Source: Allomuricauda sp.
GTDB lineage: Bacteria > Bacteroidota > Bacteroidia > Flavobacteriales > Flavobacteriaceae
Direction of reading: 5' to 3'
DNA length: 64,000 nucleotides
NCBI RefSeq assembly: GCF_028280385.1
Contig: NZ_JANQLX010000017.1
Span: 62,001-126,000, forward strand
Both the position numbers and the translations under genes were made by a program. Below are positions 57,722 through 64,000 of this stretch, in pieces; within the stretch, counting starts at the first letter, position 1; each line of letters opens with the position of its first letter. The notes under the pieces were generated by a model, which saw only the letters and a program-made list of their open reading frames with translations, searched no databases and had not been told where the DNA came from.

Positions 57722-58450
57722 ATGGAAGAAAACAAACCGGGCCTTGTACTGGGCAAAGTTTATTTGATACCAACAACTTTAGGCGACAATGCCCCATTGG
57801 AAGTACTGCCCATTTCCATTAAGCGAACCTTGGAGGGCATCAACCATTTTGTGGTTGAAAATGAGAAATCTGCCAGACGGTTCATAAAAAAGGTCACACC
57901 CAACAAACCTCAGCCCAGTCTTCAGATTGAAACCCTGAACAAGTATACGGACCCTGCCGTTATTCCTTCTTTTTTGGATCCTTGCATCAGCGGGCACCAT
58001 GTGGGCATATTGTCCGAAGCTGGTTGCCCGGGGATTGCCGACCCGGGTGCATCAGTGGTGAAAGCCGCACATGACAGAAGAATACAAGTGGTTCCCTTGG
58101 TGGGTCCTTCCTCCATTTTAATGGCCATGATGAGCAGTGGAATGAATGGGCAAAATTTTGCCTTTAATGGCTATTTACCCATTGACAAGTCGGAACGCAA
58201 GGCCAAGTTGAAACATTTGGAACGACTTTCCAAGGAAACAGGTCAGTCACAAATATTTATGGAAACCCCTTACCGAAATGAAAAGTTGGTGGTGGAGTTG
58301 ACCAAGACACTTCAAAAATCCACGCGGTTGTGCATTGCCGCGGACATTACCCTACCCACAGAATTTATACAGACCAAGAGTGTTCACGAATGGGGGGAAA
58401 TTGAACTGGACCTCAACAAAAGGCCCACTATATTTATAATTCAAGCCTAA
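57722..58450 (+). CDS. SAM-dependent methyltransferase, tetrapyrrole-methylase/RsmI-like
   Basis: This 242-aa protein has the tetrapyrrole methylase fold: GKVYLIPTTLGDNAPLEV at the start, SEAGCPGIADPGASVV and VPLVGPSSILMAMMSSG in the middle. These resemble RsmI (16S rRNA C1402 2'-O-methylase), but the N-terminal LYVVATPIGN of RsmI is altered (LYLIPTTLGD type), so it may be a separate lineage. In Flavobacteriia a gene of this type is usual next to dnaA and the phosphatase. A perfect palindromic terminator follows. Confidence 0.85.
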   Translation: MEENKPGLVLGKVYLIPTTLGDNAPLEVLPISIKRTLEGINHFVVENEKSARRFIKKVTPNKPQPSLQIETLNKYTDPAVIPSFLDPCISGHHVGILSEAGCPGIADPGASVVKAAHDRRIQVVPLVGPSSILMAMMSSGMNGQNFAFNGYLPIDKSERKAKLKHLERLSKETGQSQIFMETPYRNEKLVVELTKTLQKSTRLCIAADITLPTEFIQTKSVHEWGEIELDLNKRPTIFIIQA

Positions 58451-58454
58451 AAAA

Positions 58455-58486
58455 TAAAAGGCCCAAGATTAATCTTGGGCCTTTTA
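58455..58486. terminator. Perfect 32-bp palindromic bidirectional terminator
   Basis: TAAAAGGCCCAAGATT and its exact reverse complement abut (58455-58486). The hairpin has A's on the left and T's on the right, so it terminates both the methyltransferase transcript and the minus-strand transglycosylase-like gene that ends at 58508. Confidence 0.9.
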
Positions 58487-58507
58487 CCTATGTAAACACT
58501 ATCCAAA

Positions 58508-59149
58508 TTAAATTTTGGCATTCCGTTTTTGTTCAATAGAGCATAGATCGAATCCGGAAAATTTTCCCATGTAGTAGGAGATGCTACTACCATAAGCATC
58601 AGCAACATCATTTTTGCCATACGATCTCAGGTATTTCTTCACATTTCCCGCTCCAGCCAAGTGGGCCGCGGCCAACATTCCTGATTCCGTTATCACTGTA
58701 CCACGGATTCTTTTTCCGTTATAAAGCTTGATATAGCGTCGAAGAATCCATTTGTTTCTCGCTACATTGGCTTCAAACACTCTTTCTTGGAGTACGGGGT
58801 CCTGTAGAAAACCGTTGGCGTCATATACCCCCAATAATTTTAAGGTACCCTCTCCAAATTGATATTTCCCTAGATATCCCAGGGTATTGATAACATCATA
58901 TCTTCCTTGAGATTCCTTGAAGGCCAAGGCCTCCTTAAAACCGTTAAAGGCGCTCCCCAGATAGGGAGGGGTCAATTCGTCTTCTTGGACAACCAACGGC
59001 TTTTGAAGCACTATGGTCTCCACATCCATTTTGGTTTTTAACGAATCCGGAACCTTGTAATCCACTTTTTTAGGAGTGGTATACGAGACAAAACTCGTTA
59101 AAATCACAATCATGGCAAGATGCAGTATAAAACCAATCCATCTTTTCAT
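58508..59149 (-). CDS. Lytic-transglycosylase-like cell-wall protein
   Basis: This 213-aa protein has a signal/anchor helix (MKRWIGFILHLAMIVILTSF). The core FKEALAFKESQGRYDVINTLGYLGKYQFGEGTL resembles the ES motif of SLT-type transglycosylases in two overlapping parts, with E79 as the likely acid, and MLAAAHLAGAGNVKKYL is the typical AAxH-like segment. It probably cleaves or binds peptidoglycan in the periplasm. Unlike most family members, it has no LysM or SH3 domain. Confidence 0.8.
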   Translation of the reverse strand: MKRWIGFILHLAMIVILTSFVSYTTPKKVDYKVPDSLKTKMDVETIVLQKPLVVQEDELTPPYLGSAFNGFKEALAFKESQGRYDVINTLGYLGKYQFGEGTLKLLGVYDANGFLQDPVLQERVFEANVARNKWILRRYIKLYNGKRIRGTVITESGMLAAAHLAGAGNVKKYLRSYGKNDVADAYGSSISYYMGKFSGFDLCSIEQKRNAKI

Positions 59150-59311
59150 AATTCACATATTTAAAGTTTCATAGCAATGATTAGGCCATGAAATTAAATT
59201 TGGGCGGCAAATATAGGGGGAGACTTTATTTTAACAGTCATAAAGCTCATAAGATTTTCTTAAATCGGGCCCAAATTACGTTAAAGCGCTGAAAATTAAC
59301 GGTAAGGGGTA

Positions 59312-60355
59312 TTATCTACGCACTTTCTGGGAATTTAGCCAACGGATGTAAGGCACCTTATTTCGGTTGTGTTGCGCCAAAGTTTCGGCGAACTTATGGT
59401 AGCCGAAATTGGAAACATCGGCTACGAAGTACAGATAATTGTGTTTTTCAGGATTTAGCACCGCCTCTATGGATGAGATATCGGGCATGGTAATAGGACC
59501 GGGTGGGACCCCTGCATATTTATAGGTATTATATGGGGAATCAATTTCCAAATCGCGATACAACACCCTTTTTATAATGGTATCGTAGTTTCCTGTTTCT
59601 TTTTTGATGGCAAAAATGACCGTGGGGTCTGCCTGCAGCAAGATGCCCCTTTTTATCCGGTTGAGATATACCCCGGCCACCCTGGCACGCTCATCGGCTT
59701 TTGCCGTCTCCTTTTGGACCACTGCGGCCAAAGAAATCACTTGGGCCGGGGAGAGACCCAATTCCTCAGCCTTCGCCAATCGATTTCCGGTCCAAAATCT
59801 GTTATATTCCTTTAGCATTCTATCTCTAAAACCAGGGCCATCCGTGTTCCAAAAAAATTCATAGGTATTGGGTAGGTACATGGCCAATTGGGTATCAGGG
59901 TCAAATCCTGAAGTTTCCAAAAACTGCGGTTCATTAAAAGCCTGCAAGAGCGAAAGGCTATCGGCTTCAATTTGTTCCGAAATTCTTCCTGCAAGGTCGG
60001 CCACCGATTCCTGGTTGTTAAAAGAAACTTTTACGGGTATATTTCCACTTCTCAGGGAATTGATCATTTCATTGTTGTTCATCCCTTTTTTGATTCTATA
60101 CTTTCCTCCTTTTATATTGGAGGCATATCCCTTGCGTTCGGCAAGAGCCTCAAAAGTGGACAAATCTTTCACCAAAGGAGCCAGACTTTCCTTTACATCC
60201 TCCATTGTAGCATCGGAAGCAATAAAAACATGCGCTTCCTCATTGTTGAATTGGGTATTGGGACTAAAAATGGCACTGTAAATTTGATAGGCAATAAAAC
60301 CACAAACCAGCAATCCAACCAAGGCTGTGGCCCACAAAACACGCTTAAGATGCAT
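59312..60355 (-). CDS. mltG: Endolytic transglycosylase MltG
   Basis: This 347-aa protein has one N-terminal membrane helix (about 7-28), a LysM-like region and the YceG catalytic domain with E216 in AAVVQKETAKADERA. It cuts nascent glycan chains during growth and sets their length. LQADPTVIFA and YNTYKYAGVPPGPI are diagnostic. The GNAT gene overlaps its start by 11 bp. Confidence 0.96.
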   Translation of the reverse strand: MHLKRVLWATALVGLLVCGFIAYQIYSAIFSPNTQFNNEEAHVFIASDATMEDVKESLAPLVKDLSTFEALAERKGYASNIKGGKYRIKKGMNNNEMINSLRSGNIPVKVSFNNQESVADLAGRISEQIEADSLSLLQAFNEPQFLETSGFDPDTQLAMYLPNTYEFFWNTDGPGFRDRMLKEYNRFWTGNRLAKAEELGLSPAQVISLAAVVQKETAKADERARVAGVYLNRIKRGILLQADPTVIFAIKKETGNYDTIIKRVLYRDLEIDSPYNTYKYAGVPPGPITMPDISSIEAVLNPEKHNYLYFVADVSNFGYHKFAETLAQHNRNKVPYIRWLNSQKVRR

Positions 60356-60878
60356 TTTCGTTGATTTTTTGGAACATCAATTCATTTTTAAAACCATTGC
60401 TTGTCCGGACCCATTCTTTTTTGACACCTATCAAGGTGAAGCCCAACTTTTCGAACAAATGGATGCTCGGTTTGTTCTCTTCCAAAATGTTGGCGTACAC
60501 TTGGTGTAGGTCTAAGGTGGAAAATGCATATTTACACAGAAGTTCAATGGCTTCAGCACCCCATCCTTTGTTGCGATCCTCCGGATTGGCAATCACCAAT
60601 CCCATTCCCGCGCGTTTGTTTTTTGGGTCAAAATCAAAGAGATCAATAAGTCCTACACATCGGTCGTCCGGGGTGCAGATGCACAATCGAAGCTGTTTTA
60701 CTTCATAAATATCCCTATGGGCATTGTCCAGATACAATCTAAGGACTTTTTTGGAGTATGGTTTAAGGGTACCGCTGATCTCCCAAATGGCAGTGTCGTT
60801 CTCCAATTGGTATAAAAAGTCCAAATCGGTAGGTTCCAAAGCCCGTAAATAGATATTTTTCCCTTTTAGATTGACCAT
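60345..60878 (-). CDS. GNAT N-acetyltransferase (RimJ/SpeG-like)
   Basis: This 177-aa protein begins MVNLKGKNIYLRALEPTDLDFL and contains the acetyl-CoA motif NPEDRNKGWGAEAIELLCKY in two overlapping parts, and ends with the usual IHLFEKLGFTLIGVKK. It may acetylate a protein N-terminus, ribosomal protein or polyamine. It overlaps dapF by 13 bp and mltG by 11 bp. Confidence 0.93.
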   Translation of the reverse strand: MVNLKGKNIYLRALEPTDLDFLYQLENDTAIWEISGTLKPYSKKVLRLYLDNAHRDIYEVKQLRLCICTPDDRCVGLIDLFDFDPKNKRAGMGLVIANPEDRNKGWGAEAIELLCKYAFSTLDLHQVYANILEENKPSIHLFEKLGFTLIGVKKEWVRTSNGFKNELMFQKINENAS

Positions 60879-61645
60879 GAGAATTCTCCTTTATAGACCA
60901 TTTCGGCCGGTCCTTGAAGTACAATATTGGTATAGGTTCCGTTGTGTTGTTCAAAACTAATGGTGAGGTTACCTCCCGGGGTCTGGATGCCCACTTGGTC
61001 TGAGGTGGTCTTACCGGTTTTGTGCATGGCCAATGCCACGGCCGTTACTCCCGTACCGCAGGAAAGGGTCTCATCTTCCACTCCCCTTTCATACGTTCTT
61101 ACATGAAAGGAACTCCCATTGGATTGTTCCACAAAATTGATATTGCTCCCGGACTCCCCATACAGTCCGTATCGTAGCTTTGCACCTTCTTTCTTTACAT
61201 CAAAACCGGCCAGGTCCTTCACCAGTTGTACATGATGTGGTGATCCTGTATCCAAAAAACTATACTGGGGTTTTAATCGGACTTCCTCCACATCATTCAT
61301 TTTAAGGGCAATTTGTCCATCTTCAATTGTGGCGGTATGTAATCCATCAATGGCCCTGAAGGTGGCTTTGTCCTGAATCATCCCAAGAAATTGGGCAAAT
61401 GCCACTGCGCATCTTCCGCCATTGCCACACATGCTCTGACTTCCATCCGAATTGTAATAATCCATATAGAAATCGGACGATTTGTCATTTTCCATAAGAA
61501 TCAGCCCATCGGCACCTATGCCAAACCTTCGGTCGCACAGCGCCGGAATGATATTGGTATCATTTTTGGGGAATTTTTCTTGGCGATTGTCAATGATCAC
61601 AAAGTCGTTACCCGTTCCTTGATATTTGTAAAAATGTATCAGCAT
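60866..61645 (-). CDS. dapF: Diaminopimelate epimerase
   Basis: This 259-aa enzyme interconverts LL- and meso-DAP with two catalytic cysteines, C73 (SMCGNGGRC) and C196 (LSCGTGVTA). It supplies meso-DAP for peptidoglycan and lysine. It is the first gene of dapF-GNAT-mltG on the minus strand, so cell-wall precursor and glycan-cutting genes are cotranscribed. Confidence 0.97.
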   Translation of the reverse strand: MLIHFYKYQGTGNDFVIIDNRQEKFPKNDTNIIPALCDRRFGIGADGLILMENDKSSDFYMDYYNSDGSQSMCGNGGRCAVAFAQFLGMIQDKATFRAIDGLHTATIEDGQIALKMNDVEEVRLKPQYSFLDTGSPHHVQLVKDLAGFDVKKEGAKLRYGLYGESGSNINFVEQSNGSSFHVRTYERGVEDETLSCGTGVTAVALAMHKTGKTTSDQVGIQTPGGNLTISFEQHNGTYTNIVLQGPAEMVYKGEFSWSI

Positions 61646-61777
61646 TGGAATTACAAAGGAACAAAGATAGCGTATTCTTTAAGGATTTTTTTGTAGTTAA
61701 AACCGAGTTAAACCGACAAAGCCAATGTGGGATTCATTTAATTTTGTTGAACCGAATTGTTAAATTTTTATTGAATT

Positions 61778-63169
61778 ATGAAAAGAATTGCCGGATTATT
61801 CCTCGTAAGTCTTTTTGCGGGGGCCATTACTTTAGGAGCCTACAAATTATTTTTTGAAAAAGACCAATATAAATGGGTAGCTGCCCAAGAAGGTACACCC
61901 TTGCTTAGTACAAGTAGCTTGGCAACATCCGCCAAGGGTGCAGGAATTAATGAAGTTGATTTTACCATTGCGGCTGAAAAGACGGTAAATGCCGTGGTGC
62001 ACGTTAAAAACCTGAGCATTAGTAAAGGCTCAAACAACTTGGCCGACTTCTTTTATGGTTTTGAACGCCAACAAACTCCACAGATAGGTACAGGTTCTGG
62101 AGTTATTATTTCGCCAGATGGATATATTGTGACCAACAACCACGTGATTGCGAACGCAAGTCAGTTGGAGGTCACCTTGAACAACAAAAAAACATACGAG
62201 GCCGAGGTGATCGGGGCGGATGCCAACTCGGATATTGCCCTACTGAAGATTGATGTGGACCGACCCCTGCCCTATTTGGCCTTTGGCGACTCTGACAATT
62301 CCAGGGTTGGTGAATGGGTATTGGCAGTGGGTAATCCCTTTAGCCTGACCTCAACGGTTACTGCTGGAATCATAAGTGCCAAAGCACGCTCTTTAGGGAG
62401 GAACCAAAGCTTTATCCAAACAGATGCAGCGGTAAACCCCGGTAATAGCGGGGGAGCCTTGGTGAACACCAACGGGGACCTAATTGGAATCAATACGGCC
62501 ATCACCTCACAAACCGGTTCTTACGTGGGGTACGCCTTTGCCGTTCCCAGCAATATTGCCAAAAAGGTGGTTGAGGACATTATGGAGTTTGGAAACGTGC
62601 AACGTGGCCTATTGGGCATTTCCGCAGCCAATGTAAACACCAAGGCAGCCATAGAAATGGGATTGGATGAAATAGAGGGCGTATATATTTCGCAAGTATC
62701 GGAAGATTCTGGCGCCGAGGAAGCAGGCTTGTTGGAAGGCGACATCATTAAGCAGGTAGATGATATTTTGGTTAGAAAATTCTCCGAATTAACAGGATAT
62801 CTTTCTTCCAAAAGACCGGGGGATGTAGTGGATGTTGTTGTGGATAGGGACGGTACCCGGATTACCAAAAAAGTCACCTTAAAGAAACAGCAAACCATTA
62901 TTCTTCCCAATACTGGATTTATGGTGAAAAACCTATCCGATGAGGATAAAAAGAAGTTTGGTGTAAAGAAAGGAGTAAAGATTATTGATGTCCCCGAAGG
63001 TTATGGTAGATATGACCTGGAAAACAAGGTAATCATTGCCGTAGACGACAAAGAGATCAGCAATATTGATGATGCACGTGAGTATTTTGGCGAAATCTCA
63101 AGATACAACCGCACAAGCTTCACAATGATCAACGAAAAAGGCGAAAAGGAACGATTAATTTTACAATAA
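61778..63169 (+). CDS. Do-type serine protease (HtrA/DegP)
   Basis: This 463-aa protein has an N-terminal signal/anchor (AGLFLVSLFAGAITLGAYKLFF). The trypsin-like triad is H122 (TNNHVI), D152 (NSDIALLKI) and S224 (GNSGGAL). Two PDZ domains follow at about 285-375 and 385-463. It is a periplasmic protease and chaperone for misfolded envelope proteins. The gene is monocistronic: it has its own upstream region and a strong terminator downstream. Confidence 0.96.
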   Translation: MKRIAGLFLVSLFAGAITLGAYKLFFEKDQYKWVAAQEGTPLLSTSSLATSAKGAGINEVDFTIAAEKTVNAVVHVKNLSISKGSNNLADFFYGFERQQTPQIGTGSGVIISPDGYIVTNNHVIANASQLEVTLNNKKTYEAEVIGADANSDIALLKIDVDRPLPYLAFGDSDNSRVGEWVLAVGNPFSLTSTVTAGIISAKARSLGRNQSFIQTDAAVNPGNSGGALVNTNGDLIGINTAITSQTGSYVGYAFAVPSNIAKKVVEDIMEFGNVQRGLLGISAANVNTKAAIEMGLDEIEGVYISQVSEDSGAEEAGLLEGDIIKQVDDILVRKFSELTGYLSSKRPGDVVDVVVDRDGTRITKKVTLKKQQTIILPNTGFMVKNLSDEDKKKFGVKKGVKIIDVPEGYGRYDLENKVIIAVDDKEISNIDDAREYFGEISRYNRTSFTMINEKGEKERLILQ

Positions 63170-63192
63170 TCCCCTTTCCTTTAAAGACTAAT

Positions 63193-63219
63193 AAAAGCAC
63201 CCTTGCTGGGTGCTTTTTT
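63193..63219 (+). terminator. Rho-independent terminator of htrA
   Basis: The stem AAAAGCACCC/GGGTGCTTTT with a TTGCT loop ends in a T run at 63219. Confidence 0.9.
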
Positions 63220-63293
63220 ATTGCCAATTCCTTTTACGAAAACGTTTGAAATCTATAATTTTGCCAAAAATTTGAGCAACCTAATCCATACCT

Positions 63294-64000
63294 ATGAGTG
63301 ACATTAAGTCCTATGAAAAGGAATTGGCCTTCCAAGCAGACAGAAGAAAGGCCACGACCGAATTCATTAAAATAATCAGTGACCTTTGGTACGACAAGGC
63401 CATTGAGGTGGTACTCTTTAAAAACCAAATCATTGATAAAAATGTCAGCGACATCATCAACCTGCATGAATATGCCGGGGAATTTGTCCAAAAGCCTATT
63501 TCCATTTTCGATTCCGTGGAAATTCTTCGGGCTATCAATGATATTAGCCTCCCTCCGGCCAAATTGGATATAGGAAAACTTACTTACGAATACCATTCAG
63601 AAGACAACACCCATCTGAATGTAAAGGCCTTCGTTCTTGAAAAGCTGAAGGACGCACACGCCACCAAGGAAATCAAACCAAAGGATGTTGTACTTTACGG
63701 TTTCGGTCGCATTGGACGATTGGTGGCCAGGGAATTGATGGCAAAAACAGGGAGAGGCAGCCAATTGCGTCTAAGAGCGGTTGTGGTTCGAGGGGAGGCA
63801 ACCCAGGAAGTTCTGGAGAAAAGGGCCGCACTTTTAAAAACCGACTCGGTACATGGCCAATTTATGGGAACCGTGGATGTAGATGTGGAAAACCAAGCCT
63901 TGATTATTAATGGTACCACCGTTAAGTTCATCCATGCCGATAAACCGGAATCCATAGACTATACAAAATATGGCATTTTCAATGCCTTGATTATAGATAA
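63294..64000 (+). CDS. Glyceraldehyde-3-phosphate dehydrogenase, long form, N-terminal part (truncated by window edge)
   Basis: ATG 63294 opens a frame that is still open at the end of the window (235 codons seen). The first 125 or so residues (SDIKSYEKELAFQADRRK, YAGEFVQKPISIFDS) are an extension found only in the long type of GAPDH of about 480 aa. Then the NAD-binding site VVLYGFGRIGRLVAREL starts near residue 132, followed by RAALLKTDSVHGQFMGTVDV, the glycolytic GAPDH signature. The catalytic cysteine is beyond the window. A TAATTTTG element lies 30 bp upstream of the ATG. Confidence 0.93.
   Translation, partial: MSDIKSYEKELAFQADRRKATTEFIKIISDLWYDKAIEVVLFKNQIIDKNVSDIINLHEYAGEFVQKPISIFDSVEILRAINDISLPPAKLDIGKLTYEYHSEDNTHLNVKAFVLEKLKDAHATKEIKPKDVVLYGFGRIGRLVARELMAKTGRGSQLRLRAVVVRGEATQEVLEKRAALLKTDSVHGQFMGTVDVDVENQALIINGTTVKFIHADKPESIDYTKYGIFNALIID

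Noticed and set aside
59150..59311. Gap between the transglycosylase-like gene and mltG
   Set aside because: It contains one TATATTTG element on the minus strand but no TTTG at the correct distance, so I did not list it as a promoter.

Overview
This window is chromosomal DNA from a marine-type member of the Flavobacteriaceae (Bacteroidota); the gene content would fit an Allomuricauda/Muricauda-like genus, but that is a guess. The evidence for the phylum is type IX secretion genes (a PorP/SprF protein and a PorD/DUF4835 protein), a Bacteroidota-type RpoZ in a bamD-rpoZ-coaBC-porD-recN cluster, a YtxJ bacilliredoxin, a long-form GAPDH, an RprX/RprY-like two-component pair, TAnnTTTG promoter elements and almost no Shine-Dalgarno sequences. 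I see no rRNA, tRNA, insertion sequence, prophage or CRISPR array. Coding density is high and most of the window is core genome.

Layout. 1-6.9 kb is the most accessory-looking part: the tail of a thioesterase, a beta-helix lipoprotein, a LytTR regulator with a degenerate receiver, two small lipoproteins that share the C-terminal string DDDRQ (one was found by hand at 2810-2974), a TPR sensor histidine kinase with its NarL-type response regulator, and an unrecognised 218-aa protein. 7-13 kb holds glyA, a lipoprotein, ytxJ and clpB. 13-16 kb is a gntP-ridA-dipeptidase operon, followed by TetR and membrane-tethered AraC regulators. 17.9-21.5 kb holds a beta-propeller lipoprotein, a PD40 protein and a PorP/SprF protein with a SPOR-like tail. 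21.5-31.5 kb is housekeeping: a histidine phosphatase, smpB, pcm, then a tight run of a Gfo/Idh oxidoreductase, a 3-hydroxyacyl-CoA dehydrogenase, DUF1015, a YggS protein, a DnaQ/GIY-YIG nuclease, an ion channel, miaA and gluconokinase.

31.5-44 kb is almost entirely on the minus strand: an OmpR-type two-component pair, glycosyltransferase-ybbR-coaE, fabI, recN-porD-coaBC-rpoZ-bamD, dapA and a DUF6913 protein. 44-46 kb carries a 5'-nucleotidase split into two genes. 46-55.6 kb holds a large secreted protein with an OmpA-like segment, ligA-LOG-prmC-GNAT on the minus strand, and ribD-HAD-DMT-yigZ on the plus strand. 55.8-58.5 kb is dnaA, a low-molecular-weight phosphatase and a methyltransferase. 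58.5-64 kb holds a transglycosylase-like protein, mltG, a GNAT enzyme, dapF, htrA and the start of gapdh.

The observation I rate highest is the 2.8-6.1 kb module. Two tandem short lipoproteins with the same acidic tail lie directly upstream of a kinase whose periplasmic TPR region is visibly AT-richer than the rest of its gene, as is the second short lipoprotein. This would fit a peptide-ligand/TPR-receptor signalling system whose specificity parts have been exchanged. That function is inference; the shared tail and the composition shift are seen directly.
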